DNA of 64,000 nucleotides from Paracrocinitomix mangrovi (GCF_019740355.2 NZ_CP091819.1:3286001-3350000); one strand, 5' to 3'. Counted from the first letter of the stretch, positions 1-10,105 are shown. Notes: generated by a model from the letters alone, not told the origin. Numbers and translations are program-made.

Positions 1-136
1 CTTTAGCTTCAAAAATTTTCTCAAAACTTGTTATTGTAGCTCTTAGAATTAAGAAAAATATTCCTACTACAATTAATCCCGACAACACTGTGGCTAATAA
101 ACTTGCCCAAAATGTTTTCCAAAAAGTCATATTCAT
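1..136 (-). CDS. Membrane-anchored protein N-terminus, possibly signal peptide peptidase SppA (3' end outside window)
   Basis: Reading the minus strand from an ATG at 136 gives an open frame to the window edge (45 codons) starting MNMTFWKTFWASLLATVLSG. A second in-frame ATG lies two codons on, at 130. It has one hydrophobic segment at about residues 9-30, followed by a charged stretch (TSFEKIFEAK). The short N-terminus with a single uncleaved-looking membrane anchor resembles the start of Bacteroidota SppA (protease IV) proteins, but the catalytic part is not in view. The product name is a guess from overall look; the coding call is better supported. Confidence 0.5.
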   Translation of the reverse strand, partial: MNMTFWKTFWASLLATVLSGLIVVGIFFLILRATITSFEKIFEAK

Positions 137-317
137 AAGACTCAAATATTTAATGGTTTAAATAGAATATGTAAAAATAGTTCAATCCTTTTAATTGGAA
201 GGTTGATTTATGTGAATGGATTATTAAATGATTGAATTAGCTATTTGAATGATGATAGGTGAATACTAGATTGCAGTTGATTGTAATATTCACGGTATTT
301 TTCAGTTATTTTGTCGG

Positions 318-1439
318 GTGAAAGCAAAGAAAATCATAGTATCAGTCACCAATGATTTGTACACAGACCAGCGAGTTAGAAAGGTCTGTGAATTTTTGGT
401 GGAGAATGGTTTTGAGCTGACACTGGTAGGTAGAAAACTACCAAACAGTCATAAAATGCCTGAATTACCATACAAAATCAAACGGTTTCCTCTGTGGTTT
501 AAAAAAGGGCCGTTGTTTTATGCAACTTATAATCTGAGATTATTTTGGTTTTTACTTTTTCACAAAGCAGATGTGTTACTGTCAAATGATTTAGACACAT
601 TACTTGCCAATCATTGGGCAAGAAAATTTAAATCAAAATGCCAATTGATTTATGATTCGCATGAGTATTATACAGAAACCCCTGAATTGGTAAACCGACC
701 AAAAGTGCAACGTTTTTGGAAGAAAATTGAGCGCAAATGTTTGCCAAAAGTTGATGCTATGTATACTGTTAATGAATCAATAGCGCAATTATACAGAGAT
801 GAGTATAATGTGGATGTAAAAGTCGTTCGCAATATTTCAGATAGAAAAGGTTTCACTTTGTCCAAAACAAGAAATGAATTAGGATTGCCTGAAGATAAAA
901 AGGTGGTGATAATGCAAGGCGCTGGGATCAATATCCAACGCGGTGCAGAAGAAATGGTGCAGGCTATTCAAAAAGTGAACAATGCGGTTTTGGCAATAGT
1001 AGGAGATGGGGATGTGGTTCCGCAACTTAAAGAAGAAGTGAAACAAAATAATTGGTCGGATAAAGTCTTATTTTTTGGTAAACAACCTTACGATATTTTA
1101 CTCAACTATACAGCTCTGGCAGATGTGGGAGTAGCCATGGATAAAGCCACCAATCTGAATTATAAGTTGGCATTAGGGAATAAAATTTTCGATTACATTC
1201 ATTGCAGCACGCCATTATTTGTGTCAGATTTACCTGAGATTGCTAGAATTGTAAATGAGTATCAAATTGGGGTGGTTTGTCCATCTCACAATGTAGATGA
1301 AATTGCAACTTTGTTGAATGCTATGTTGGAGGATGAAAACAAATTGGAACAATACAAATCCAATACTCTAAAAGCTGCAAATGATTTGACCTGGGAAAAT
1401 GAGCAAAAGGTACTTTCTGAAATTTATTTAAATGAGTAA
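318..1439 (+). CDS. Glycosyltransferase, GT-B fold (family 4-like)
   Basis: A 373-residue predicted cytoplasmic glycosyltransferase that would move a sugar from a nucleotide-sugar donor to a glycan or lipid acceptor. The N-terminal half starts with a Rossmann strand (KKIIVSVTNDLYTDQRVRK), the usual opening of Bacteroidota GT4-like enzymes. The C-terminal half has the donor-site pattern NKIFDYIHCSTPLFVSDLPE near residue 290. The start is GTG at 318; no in-frame ATG fits better. The stop overlaps the start of the next glycosyltransferase by 8 bases, so the pair is probably co-transcribed and translationally coupled. Acceptor and sugar cannot be told from sequence; exopolysaccharide or surface glycan synthesis is the likely setting. 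Confidence 0.85.
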   Translation: MKAKKIIVSVTNDLYTDQRVRKVCEFLVENGFELTLVGRKLPNSHKMPELPYKIKRFPLWFKKGPLFYATYNLRLFWFLLFHKADVLLSNDLDTLLANHWARKFKSKCQLIYDSHEYYTETPELVNRPKVQRFWKKIERKCLPKVDAMYTVNESIAQLYRDEYNVDVKVVRNISDRKGFTLSKTRNELGLPEDKKVVIMQGAGINIQRGAEEMVQAIQKVNNAVLAIVGDGDVVPQLKEEVKQNNWSDKVLFFGKQPYDILLNYTALADVGVAMDKATNLNYKLALGNKIFDYIHCSTPLFVSDLPEIARIVNEYQIGVVCPSHNVDEIATLLNAMLEDENKLEQYKSNTLKAANDLTWENEQKVLSEIYLNE

Positions 1440-2553
1440 AAAACTTCACATCATATCGTTTGATGTTCCTTTTCCGGCAACTTATGGTGGAATAGTGGAT
1501 GTTTTTTACAAGCTAAAAAAATTACATGAGCTAGGCGTTGACATCACTTTACATTGTTATCACTATAAAGATCATAATCCACCGACAAAGGAATTGGAAA
1601 AATATTGCAGTAAGGTGTTTTATTATGAACGAAAGCAGAGCATTTTAAAGCTGCTGTTTAGCCGTTTGCCATATATTGTTTCTAGCAGAAATAGTCCTGA
1701 ACTTTTAAGCAGAATTGCATCTGATCCAGCAGCAGTATTGATGGAAGGAGTTCATAGCACTTTTTGGATTTTACATAAAGACTTAAAGGATCTAAAACTG
1801 ATTTTCAGAGCTCATAATATTGAACATGAATATTATTTGGGACTTGCAAAGGCAGAAAAAAATTGGCTTAAGAAAATCTATTTAAACAGAGAAGCCAATA
1901 AACTGCTCAAGTACGAATGGGAACTTAGAAATGCCAATGCAATTTTATCAATCTCCAAAAGAGATACCGAGTATTTTAAGCAGTATGCTGATACCATTCA
2001 CATTCCTCCATTTTTTGACGATTCTGTTCAAACTGATTTGTCTAACGAAAGTGAAAAATTTGTGCTGTTTCACGGAAATTTGAGTGTTCCGGAAAATGAT
2101 AAAGTGGCAAGACATATCATCAACTATATTGCCTCAGTATCCAATCAAAAATTTGTAATTGCCGGTAAAAATCCTTCCAAACAGTTGGTGAGATTAGCGG
2201 GTGTGTGCAGTAATGTTGACGTTGTTAATTCGCCCACGGATGAACAATTGAATATACTGATGAAAGACGCTCACATTAACTTATTAATGTCTTTTCAGCA
2301 AACTGGGGTTAAGTTAAAGCTGCTAAATGCGCTTCAAAAAGGAAGGCACATTATCATTAATGAAATGATGGATGATGATGGAATTTTCAAAGATTTATGT
2401 ACAATAGAAAATGAAGATGAAGCAATCGTTCAAAAGATTGATGACTTAATGGAAATTCCTTTTACAGCAAAAGAGCAGGCTGAAAGAAATGTAAAATTCA
2501 AAGAAATATTCAACAACGAATCAGCTGCTCAAAAGATTATTCAGCTTTTATAA
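1432..2553 (+). CDS. Glycosyltransferase, GT-B fold
   Basis: A second 373-residue predicted glycosyltransferase, starting with ATG inside the end of the previous gene. It opens with a Rossmann-type strand followed by a glycine-rich acceptor loop (SFDVPFPATYGGIVDVFYKL). It carries FHGNLSVPENDKVARHI near residue 213, the start of the C-terminal GT-B domain, and a donor-binding-like segment GVKLKLLNALQKGRHIIIN near residue 288. The two glycosyltransferases are only distantly similar and probably act in one glycan pathway. The gene ends with TAA directly against the stop of ftsE on the other strand, with no spacer. Confidence 0.82.
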   Translation: MSKKLHIISFDVPFPATYGGIVDVFYKLKKLHELGVDITLHCYHYKDHNPPTKELEKYCSKVFYYERKQSILKLLFSRLPYIVSSRNSPELLSRIASDPAAVLMEGVHSTFWILHKDLKDLKLIFRAHNIEHEYYLGLAKAEKNWLKKIYLNREANKLLKYEWELRNANAILSISKRDTEYFKQYADTIHIPPFFDDSVQTDLSNESEKFVLFHGNLSVPENDKVARHIINYIASVSNQKFVIAGKNPSKQLVRLAGVCSNVDVVNSPTDEQLNILMKDAHINLLMSFQQTGVKLKLLNALQKGRHIIINEMMDDDGIFKDLCTIENEDEAIVQKIDDLMEIPFTAKEQAERNVKFKEIFNNESAAQKIIQLL

Positions 2554-3273
2554 TTACTCGTATTTAACCTGTTCAAATGGATTAAATGCATTCATTGGAT
2601 TCAGCTCAATCACTGTGTGATCCTTTACTTGCATTGTTCTAGAAGGAAATTGTTCCATCAAAGCCAAGTCGTGAGTTGCCATCAGTACAGAAGTACCCTC
2701 CTTTGCAATCGCCATTAATACAGCTACAATTTCTTTAGATGTTTCAGGGTCAAGGTTCCCGGTAGGCTCATCTGCTAAAATAAATGCCGGTTTATTTACC
2801 AAAGCTCTGGCAATAGAAACACGTTGTTGTTCACCACCTGATACCTGATGAGGCATTTTATTTTCAATATGATCTAAACCAACAAGGCTCAATACCTCCA
2901 TGGCGCGTTTTTGAATTTCGTCTTTCTTTTTCCATCCGGTTGATTTCATCACAAAAATTAAATTATCCATGATTGATCTATCCGATAAAAGTTGAAAATC
3001 CTGAAAAACAATACCTAAATTTCTTCTCAAAAAAGGAATGTCTTTACGTTTCATTGTAGTAAGATCAAATCCTGCAACCTGACCGCTTCCTTTTTGCAAT
3101 GGCAACTCGCCGTAAAGAGTTTTGAGTAAACTACTTTTCCCGGTTCCGGTTCTACCTATTAAGTAAACAAATTCACCTTTATCTAAATGAATATTGACGT
3201 CTTTCAATATCATTTTATCTTTTTGGTGAATCTCACCATTCTTAATTGAAAATATTTGGTTTGTTGTTTCCAT
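2554..3273 (-). CDS. ftsE: Cell division ATP-binding protein FtsE
   Basis: A 239-residue ABC ATPase. Visible motifs are Walker [10 protein letters not shown] (about residue 40), the Q-loop in VFQDFQLL, signature VSGGEQQR (about 144), Walker [13 protein letters not shown] (about 160) and switch histidine ATHD. The length and the [11 protein letters not shown] segment fit FtsE, which with the membrane protein FtsX controls septal peptidoglycan hydrolases. The ftsX gene is not adjacent, which is common in Bacteroidota. The gene stands alone on the minus strand, with a TAnnTTTG-like -7 box (complement of 3280-3287) just upstream. Lipoprotein-release (LolD) ATPases have the same motifs, so a LolD-like role cannot be fully excluded. 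Confidence 0.85.
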   Translation of the reverse strand: METTNQIFSIKNGEIHQKDKMILKDVNIHLDKGEFVYLIGRTGTGKSSLLKTLYGELPLQKGSGQVAGFDLTTMKRKDIPFLRRNLGIVFQDFQLLSDRSIMDNLIFVMKSTGWKKKDEIQKRAMEVLSLVGLDHIENKMPHQVSGGEQQRVSIARALVNKPAFILADEPTGNLDPETSKEIVAVLMAIAKEGTSVLMATHDLALMEQFPSRTMQVKDHTVIELNPMNAFNPFEQVKYE

Positions 3274-3279
3274 CTACGT

Positions 3280-3287
3280 CAAAAATA
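3280..3287 (-). promoter_or_regulatory. -7 promoter element for ftsE
   Basis: The minus strand reads TATTTTTG, matching the Bacteroidota -7 consensus TAnnTTTG, seven bases before the ftsE ATG. No clear -33 TTTG is seen at the usual distance, and the mRNA would be nearly leaderless. Confidence 0.35.
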
Positions 3288-3513
3288 GGGATTCGAGGGA
3301 TTTTATTGCAGTATTGTGTATAAAAGTTTAACAAGTCTTTAACAGATCTTATTTGTTACCAATTATTAAATCAACACTATACTTAACAGAAGTGCGTTTA
3401 TAACTTTCAAACACCCCCCAACAAAAGCCCACTTCGCAACATTAATTTTACAAATTTAAACAAGGCGCAATTTTACAAACAAGCGTTTTGAAAGAAAAGA
3501 CATACTGTTTTAA

Positions 3514-6500
3514 ATGTTGAGATCGATACTTATATTATTGCTTTTCGTGAGCTTTTCTGCTACCGCACAGTTAACAGATAAGTACACCTCTGATTATGCA
3601 AACTTTTATAGGGCAGAAGAGCTTTTTGAAAAAGATAAGTTCTCTGCGGCTCAAGAAGAGTTCAAAACTTTCATGAACGATTTTAATGAGCCTAATCATG
3701 CCTATTTTATAAAAGCAAGATTTTATCATGCATTGTGTGCATTGTATTTGTATCATGCCAATGCTGAGCAATTGTTACTGTCGTTTCTAGCAGATTATCC
3801 AGAGAGTATATACCGTCAAAAAGTTTACTTTGAATTGGGTAGATATTATTTCAGAAAAAACAAGTTTGATAAAGTAATTGAATGGTTGTCGCAGGTTGAT
3901 CCTTTGGATTTGGAAGAAGATCAATTGCCTGAGTATTACTTTAAATTGGGTTATGCTCACTTTAGAAAAAATGAACCTAAAGCGGCTAGAGATGCATTTT
4001 ATGAAATTATCAATGTAGAATCGCAATACCAGCACCCAGCACTTTACTACTATTCGCATATTGCCTACTCTGAGAAAAATTATCAGGTGGCTTTAGAAGG
4101 TTTCAGAAAATTAGAAGAAGATCCTGCCTTTAAGAAAACAGTGCCTCCATACATTGCTCAAATTCTTTATTTACAGGGTAAATATGATGAATTGATGGCG
4201 TATGCTCCGGATGCAAAAGAGAATGCTTCTGAAAAAAGTTCAATTGAAATGGCTCATTTAATAGGAGACGCATTTTATCGTACCGGAAGATATGATGAGG
4301 CGGTTCCATTCTTAGAAGAGTACAATAGTAAATCAGCAACTACCAGAGATGAAGATTATCAATTAGGTTTTGCCTACTATAAAAGTGGACAGTATATGAA
4401 GGCTGTTCAAATGTTTGATAAGGTGGCACAAGTGCGTGATGAAATGGGGCAGTTAGCACTTTATCATATTGGAGATTGCTATATGAAAAGCGAAAGTTAT
4501 TTGTATGCAAGAAATGCTTTTGAATTGGCTGCAGCCATGCATTTTGACAAAGAAATTGAAGAGGATGCTTTATACAATTATGCTATTTTATCTTATAAAA
4601 TTGATTTCAATCCATTTGATGAGGCAGTTGAAGCATTAAATCTTTACCTGGAAAGATATCCTGATTCTCATAGAAGACAAGATATTTATCAGTATTTGAT
4701 CAATGTATACACTACCATGAAGAACTATCGTTCAGCAATGGAAAGTATTGAGAAAGTTGAAAAGTTAGATTACAACTTAAAACATGCTTATCAAATGATG
4801 GCTTACAACTACTCAGTTGAATTATTTGATAATTCACAATACAGAAAAAGTATAGAAAATTTTGAGTTGGTAAGAAAGTACCCTATTGATCCTGAGTTGA
4901 ATGCAATGTCGCATTATTGGACAGCTGAAGCTTATTATAAGTTAAATGAATTTGACAAATCTATTAATGCTTACAAGTCGTTTTTAAATGTACCTGGAAG
5001 TTATGGTATGGAGCAACACAATGATGCCTATTATAATATTGCGTATTGCTATTTCAAAAAAGCCGATTACGAACCGGCGATTCAAAACTTTAGAACTTTT
5101 ACACAAGATCCTAAAGAAACATCTCATGAAAAAATTGCAGATGCTTACTTAAGAATTGGTGATGCCTATTTTGTTTCTGAGAAGGACATGGAAGCTATTG
5201 ATTTTTATAATCGCGCAATAGCTGAAAATGGAGGGCAAGTTGATTATGCAAAATTTCAGGTTGGATTAGCACTTGGTTTTCAAAGAAAATATGCTGAGAA
5301 AGCTAAGAGAATGTTGGATATCGTTAACAATCATAAAGGGTCAACTTTTGCAGTTCCGGCATTATATGAGGCTGCCGAGGCTTTCAGATTGAACAACGAA
5401 AATTCAAAAGCGCTTCAACATTACGAGAAACTGATCATTGACTTTCCTAATCACCCAAAGGTGGTAGATGCAGTATTTCAAACAGCATCTTTGAATTTCA
5501 TTCAAGAAAATTATGATCTGGCCGAAAAAGGGTACTTGAGAGTTATCAATGAATTTCACAATGAAAGCAAAAAGAAAGAGGCGTTAGCAAGATTAAAAGA
5601 TTTGTATGCTACCACTAATCAACCGGACAAATATGAACAGTTGTTAGGTCAGCTAAATATGACTTTAAGTAGTTATGAAAAAGATACATTGTATTATTTC
5701 AATGCCTTGGATCTTTATTCAGATTCTTCATTCAGACAAGCAATTTCTGCCTTTGATAAGTATTTGAAAGAATTCCCTAATCCAAGCTTTTTTACAGAAG
5801 CACATTATTATAAAGGAGCATCTCACCACAGATTAGGTGAAAAAGAGCAAGCAGCTATTCACTTTAAACAAGTGTTGACAAGACCAAACGGAATTTATAC
5901 AGAATTTGCCGCCTTAGTTGCGTCTCAAGATGAGTATAAAAACAAAAATTATGATAAGGCAATTTCTTATTATGAAAAATTGCTTGAAACAGCTTCTTAT
6001 CCTGAGAATAAATTAACTGCCAATATTGGCTTGATGCGTTGTTATACGTTCAAAGAAAATTATATCAAAGCTCGTCCTTATGCACAGGCAGTATTAGATG
6101 ATGATTTATCATTAAGTAATGTCATAATTGAAGCTCATTATGTGTTAGGTAATGCAGATTTAATCAATGTAAATTATCTGGGTGCAGAGACACATTTTAG
6201 ATATGTTGCTAAAAACACCAAAGGAGAAATTGGGGCAGAATCTCAGTTTAGAATAGCAGAAATTTATCATCTACAAGAAGAGTATAAAAAATCTGAAGAT
6301 GAAATCAGAAAATTGATGAAGGAGCATGCTTCATATGATTACTGGAAAGGAAAAGCTTTGATTTTACAAGCTAAAAACTCTATCGGAATTGAAGATTATA
6401 CACAAGCTGAGTTCACATTAAATTCTGTAATCAATAATTATCCTAATCAAACAGATGGAATTATTGATGAGGCAAATGAAGTAATGCAAGTGTTGCAAGG

Positions 6501-6564
6501 ACTAAAGAATAAGGAGAAGGAGATTCCGGATGACAATGGTAACACAATAGAGATTGGAGGTTAA
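3514..6564 (+). CDS. Large periplasmic tetratricopeptide repeat protein
   Basis: A 1016-residue protein with a signal peptide (MLRSILILLLFVSFSATAQ) followed almost entirely by TPR-type helical pairs. Recurring units such as AYYKSGQYMKAVQMFDKV and AHYYKGASHHRLGEKEQA run from about residue 30 to 1000. TPR solenoids are protein-binding scaffolds, so a periplasmic or outer-membrane-associated role is inferred. One base separates its stop from the start of the outer-membrane barrel gene downstream, and the pair recurs in Bacteroidota, suggesting the two work together. No enzymatic motif is visible. It resembles BamD/YbgF-type repeats only in general fold. Confidence 0.85.
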   Translation: MLRSILILLLFVSFSATAQLTDKYTSDYANFYRAEELFEKDKFSAAQEEFKTFMNDFNEPNHAYFIKARFYHALCALYLYHANAEQLLLSFLADYPESIYRQKVYFELGRYYFRKNKFDKVIEWLSQVDPLDLEEDQLPEYYFKLGYAHFRKNEPKAARDAFYEIINVESQYQHPALYYYSHIAYSEKNYQVALEGFRKLEEDPAFKKTVPPYIAQILYLQGKYDELMAYAPDAKENASEKSSIEMAHLIGDAFYRTGRYDEAVPFLEEYNSKSATTRDEDYQLGFAYYKSGQYMKAVQMFDKVAQVRDEMGQLALYHIGDCYMKSESYLYARNAFELAAAMHFDKEIEEDALYNYAILSYKIDFNPFDEAVEALNLYLERYPDSHRRQDIYQYLINVYTTMKNYRSAMESIEKVEKLDYNLKHAYQMMAYNYSVELFDNSQYRKSIENFELVRKYPIDPELNAMSHYWTAEAYYKLNEFDKSINAYKSFLNVPGSYGMEQHNDAYYNIAYCYFKKADYEPAIQNFRTFTQDPKETSHEKIADAYLRIGDAYFVSEKDMEAIDFYNRAIAENGGQVDYAKFQVGLALGFQRKYAEKAKRMLDIVNNHKGSTFAVPALYEAAEAFRLNNENSKALQHYEKLIIDFPNHPKVVDAVFQTASLNFIQENYDLAEKGYLRVINEFHNESKKKEALARLKDLYATTNQPDKYEQLLGQLNMTLSSYEKDTLYYFNALDLYSDSSFRQAISAFDKYLKEFPNPSFFTEAHYYKGASHHRLGEKEQAAIHFKQVLTRPNGIYTEFAALVASQDEYKNKNYDKAISYYEKLLETASYPENKLTANIGLMRCYTFKENYIKARPYAQAVLDDDLSLSNVIIEAHYVLGNADLINVNYLGAETHFRYVAKNTKGEIGAESQFRIAEIYHLQEEYKKSEDEIRKLMKEHASYDYWKGKALILQAKNSIGIEDYTQAEFTLNSVINNYPNQTDGIIDEANEVMQVLQGLKNKEKEIPDDNGNTIEIGG

Positions 6565-6565
6565 G

Positions 6566-8275
6566 ATGAAAAGTAGCTTATTGTACATATTTCTTTTCGT
6601 AGGTTTCGCCAATACTTTATTGGCGCAAGATGATGATGATCAAATCATTATTATTTCTGACGCAGATCGTCCAATTACTAATGCCTATAGGATTACTGAG
6701 CAGCCTAAGGTTTTAGACACAGTTGTGCCAATTCCTGACATTGAATATCCATTGCTGGTAAAAAGCTTAGAAACACAAATCAGTATTGAAGATATTGTGG
6801 CGTCTAAAATTCGTATCACAGATAAGTTGGATAAGTTATACAGAGGTTATGTTAAAGCAGGATTGGGAATGTACACTTCTCCTTTAGCTGAGGTGTATTT
6901 TAATACCATCCGAAACAGAAGAACCAATATGGGAGTGCATGTGAAGCATTATTCTTCTTGGGGTAAATTAGAAGGGCTTGCACCATCAACTTACGACAAT
7001 ACTGATGCGAAACTGTTTGGCGAATGGTTTACATCTGGTCTCCAAATTGGCGCACAGGCTAGTTATTTAAACAATGGGTATAATTTCTACGGAATCACTG
7101 ATACCACGGATTTTTTCTCTAAAGATTCACTAAGAAATAGAGTGCAAGGATTTGGTGGTGAATTCAAAATTGGAAACTTCACTTCAAAGGACAGTGCTAA
7201 AGTGTTGTGGTCTGCTAATATCGGAAATTACTACTTCCATGAATTTCAACCGAACTGGGATATTTTGGGAGATAAACATGCTAGAAACAACAATTTCTAT
7301 ATTGGAAGTAACACCAAGTATAAGCTCGGCAAAAATCTATACAATGTAGATTTTAAATGGCAGCACAACAGGTATTGGTACGGTGAAGAAGATGCAACTT
7401 TACCAGCAAATGAAAGATTTGACGTGAGCAATGCATTGGTAACAGTTCGTCCTACCATATCAACTTATGGAGATAAATGGAAAGTGGTTTATGGTTTAGA
7501 TATGAACTTTGATTTCCCTAGACAGGGCTTGGAAAGAGTTTTTAAAGTTGTGCCGGTAGTTGAAGGTAAATACAGCCTGTTCAATGATATGTTTATTCCG
7601 TATGTGGGAATAGATGGAGGAGTGAAACAGAACTCATTTTATACATTAAACAGAGAGAATCCTTACATCTATTCAGGCCAAGAAATGTTGAATGAAACAG
7701 AATATGATTTCTATGGAGGTATTAAAGGAACATTGTCTAAAACCATGTCATTTAATGTAGCTGCTCATTATTTTGATATTCATAACAAAGCACTTTATAT
7801 AAATGAAAACACATGGTCTGGTTATAACAGATTTGATGTGTTATATGAAGATATGAGCGTTTTCCAGGTTGAAGGTGGATTGTCTTATCAAAAGGATGAA
7901 AAACTAAAAATAGATGCAATTGCTCAATGGAATAAATACAATCCTAAAAACGAATTTTATGCATGGCATTTACCGGAGATAAAAGCAACGGTGCGAGGGA
8001 GCTACAATTTGTTTGATAAGATTTATGCTAAGGCAGATTTTACTTTAGAGTATGGAAGAAAATCTCCTGTGTATTTGTTTAATCCGGCAGATGATGACAT
8101 TGCAGTTGATATGCCTGTAATTGCAGATGGTAATCTACATTTGGAATACAGATACAATCCTAGGTTGTCAGCATTTTTGCAATTCAATAATATAGCTGCT
8201 CAAAAGTACGATCGCTGGTACAATTACCGCGTACAGGGCTTCCAGGTTTTAGGCGGAGTCACTTTTAGCTTTTAG
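6566..8275 (+). CDS. Outer-membrane beta-barrel protein, partner of the upstream TPR protein
   Basis: The start is taken as ATG 6566, because it begins a signal peptide (MKSSLLYIFLFVGFANTLLAQ) and lies one base after the upstream stop; a TTG at 6554 would overlap the upstream gene. The mature protein (about 550 residues) begins with an acidic stretch, then shows alternating aromatic strands typical of outer-membrane barrels, ending in a terminal strand with aromatic last residue (GFQVLGGVTFSF). It has no convincing TonB box or plug domain, so it is more likely a barrel related to TonB-dependent receptors than a full transporter. It is probably transcribed with the TPR gene. Confidence 0.8.
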   Translation: MKSSLLYIFLFVGFANTLLAQDDDDQIIIISDADRPITNAYRITEQPKVLDTVVPIPDIEYPLLVKSLETQISIEDIVASKIRITDKLDKLYRGYVKAGLGMYTSPLAEVYFNTIRNRRTNMGVHVKHYSSWGKLEGLAPSTYDNTDAKLFGEWFTSGLQIGAQASYLNNGYNFYGITDTTDFFSKDSLRNRVQGFGGEFKIGNFTSKDSAKVLWSANIGNYYFHEFQPNWDILGDKHARNNNFYIGSNTKYKLGKNLYNVDFKWQHNRYWYGEEDATLPANERFDVSNALVTVRPTISTYGDKWKVVYGLDMNFDFPRQGLERVFKVVPVVEGKYSLFNDMFIPYVGIDGGVKQNSFYTLNRENPYIYSGQEMLNETEYDFYGGIKGTLSKTMSFNVAAHYFDIHNKALYINENTWSGYNRFDVLYEDMSVFQVEGGLSYQKDEKLKIDAIAQWNKYNPKNEFYAWHLPEIKATVRGSYNLFDKIYAKADFTLEYGRKSPVYLFNPADDDIAVDMPVIADGNLHLEYRYNPRLSAFLQFNNIAAQKYDRWYNYRVQGFQVLGGVTFSF

Positions 8276-8328
8276 TGTTAAATATTTCATAAAAAACTAT
8301 ATTTCAATCAATTCGGTTGTTTAATTTC

Positions 8329-8336
8329 TATTTTTG
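8329..8336 (+). promoter_or_regulatory. -7 promoter element (TATTTTTG)
   Basis: Exact match to TAnnTTTG, 24 bases before the start of the next secreted-protein gene and after an 80-base spacer following the barrel gene. The -33 box is unclear. Confidence 0.4.
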
Positions 8337-8359
8337 GCTCGACTAGAAACTAATAAAAA

Positions 8360-10009
8360 ATGAAATTAAAATTAAGAATGAAGCAATTGCTAGTGGCAGC
8401 AGTTGCATTCACAACCACTGGTGCTTTTGCGCAAAACGTTAGCATCAAAAATGGTGAATCCTTCAAAGTGGGTGGGTTCGAATTTGTTGAAGACGTGTTA
8501 GCAGTACATTCAGATGGATCTGCAACAGTATTACTTAAAGCTGGGTTTTTGGGTACCAAGTTTCGAGTATTAAATCTAAACAGTGAACTAACTGCAGACT
8601 CTAAGTTTGAAATTGAAATTCCGAAAGTTGATAACAAAAAGGTGAATTACTTTACTGCTGGACAGTATGGTAAAAATGTGTTTTTCATGTCTACTTTAAA
8701 GGATAGAAAAAGCAAAACTTATAGTATGTACGCTTCTGAGTTAGATCCTAAAACAGGGAAATTTCTTAAGCATCACAATCCTGTAAGTTTGAATTACGAC
8801 AAAATGATCTTTGGAAGACCATTTGAAGTTAGCAGAAGCGTTGATTCTACTAAAATTTTGTTTGTGTCAAAATATCCAACAGGTAGAAAAGACATGGCAA
8901 AATATAAGCTGACAGTAGTGAACAATGATATGTCTGAAGTTTGGAGTAAGGATATTGAATTCTCTGAAGAAACAAGACATTTTGATTACAATGGTGCTTT
9001 AGTAGACAAGGAAGGAAATGTTCACCTTTTAGCTACTTCCAAAATGGACAAAGACGAGCAGAAAGAGGAAGGTAAATCTGGAATTTTTGCAGATAAGTGG
9101 AAAACAGAAATGTATTCGTATTATCACAAAGATGGGAAGTTAGTGCATTATGATTTTGAAAAGTCATTGTCAGACAAGGTGGTAATGAATATCCACTTAA
9201 CAATGAATGATCAGGATCAGGTTTTAGCCGCTGGTTTTTATAGCGACAGAACTTTCTGGGGACAAGGTTATTCAGGGTTCTATACTTTCAGAGTTGATGC
9301 TGCTTCAAAAGAAATAGTGTCAAGTAGTATTGTACCATTCAACGAAGAATTAAAAGCTGAGTTAATCGGTGAAAGAAGAGCACAAAAAGGAAAAGATATT
9401 CCTAAGTATGAAGTAAGAAAATTATATCCTCTAGAAAATGGTAAAATGGCCGTAGTTACAGAGGAATATACTTATACAAGAACTGAATCTACAGATGCAA
9501 ACGGAAATACAACTGTAAGCGAAACTTGGTTATACGGAAATGTATTAGTGATGTACCTGGATGAAAAAGGTCAAATGACTTCATATGGTGTATTAAAGAA
9601 AAGACAATACTGTACTGCTAAAAATGGTGAAGCATCATTGATGCAAAAGTTAGGTATTGGAGCTACTCCTGGTGTTAATGAGTTGCCGTACTATGGAATT
9701 GCAACTATGAATGTTGATGGTAACATATATGTTATTTTTAATGACAATCCAAAGAATCCGGCAAGATTGGAAGATGGTAAAAAACCAAAATCAGTTCGTC
9801 AAAGAACAGCAATTACTGAGTTGGTTTCTTTTACAGAGGATGGAAAAATGATGAGAAATACTTTGTTTAAGGCAAAAGATAACTCAGAAGGATATAAAAT
9901 GCCAATCATGCCAAGACAGTCTGTTCAATACTCTGATCACGACATGATCATCTTTGGTAGAAAAAAGAAAAACTTAAGAGTGTTGGGATTAAATATCAGT
10001 AACTCTTAG
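8360..10009 (+). CDS. Secreted protein of unknown function
   Basis: A 549-residue protein with a signal peptide (MKLKLRMKQLLVAAVAFTTTGAFAQ). No family is recognised with confidence. Repeated strand-rich segments (DKEGNVHLLATSKMDK, VDGNIYVIFNDNP, DQDQVLAAGFYSDRTF) suggest a beta-propeller-like fold. It has no lipobox and no T9SS C-terminal domain, so it is probably periplasmic or surface-bound by other means. A promoter box precedes it and a strong terminator follows, so it looks monocistronic. Lysine and glycine are frequent and cysteine is nearly absent. Confidence 0.8.
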   Translation: MKLKLRMKQLLVAAVAFTTTGAFAQNVSIKNGESFKVGGFEFVEDVLAVHSDGSATVLLKAGFLGTKFRVLNLNSELTADSKFEIEIPKVDNKKVNYFTAGQYGKNVFFMSTLKDRKSKTYSMYASELDPKTGKFLKHHNPVSLNYDKMIFGRPFEVSRSVDSTKILFVSKYPTGRKDMAKYKLTVVNNDMSEVWSKDIEFSEETRHFDYNGALVDKEGNVHLLATSKMDKDEQKEEGKSGIFADKWKTEMYSYYHKDGKLVHYDFEKSLSDKVVMNIHLTMNDQDQVLAAGFYSDRTFWGQGYSGFYTFRVDAASKEIVSSSIVPFNEELKAELIGERRAQKGKDIPKYEVRKLYPLENGKMAVVTEEYTYTRTESTDANGNTTVSETWLYGNVLVMYLDEKGQMTSYGVLKKRQYCTAKNGEASLMQKLGIGATPGVNELPYYGIATMNVDGNIYVIFNDNPKNPARLEDGKKPKSVRQRTAITELVSFTEDGKMMRNTLFKAKDNSEGYKMPIMPRQSVQYSDHDMIIFGRKKKNLRVLGLNISNS

Positions 10010-10027
10010 TAGAGAGATAATTGTTTT

Positions 10028-10067
10028 AAAACCCGGCTCAATTCATTTTTGAGTCGGGTTTTTATTT
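10028..10067 (+). terminator. Rho-independent terminator
   Basis: Stem ACCCGGCTCAA pairs with TTGAGTCGGGT (one G-T pair) around a short loop, with flanking A and T runs. It lies 18 bases after the upstream stop. Confidence 0.85.
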
Positions 10068-10078
10068 TGAGTCAATTT

Positions 10079-10105
10079 TTGATTGATACATCTTTTGTAT
10101 CTTCG
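10079..10105 (+). promoter_or_regulatory. Promoter for the following secreted-protein gene
   Basis: TTG at 10079-10081 and TATCTTCG at 10098-10105 (one mismatch to TAnnTTTG) are 16 bases apart, placed right after the terminator and about 80 bases before the next start. Confidence 0.45.

Noticed and set aside
6554-6565. TTG start for the outer-membrane barrel gene
   Set aside because: It would overlap the upstream stop and add residues before an excellent signal peptide that begins at ATG 6566.
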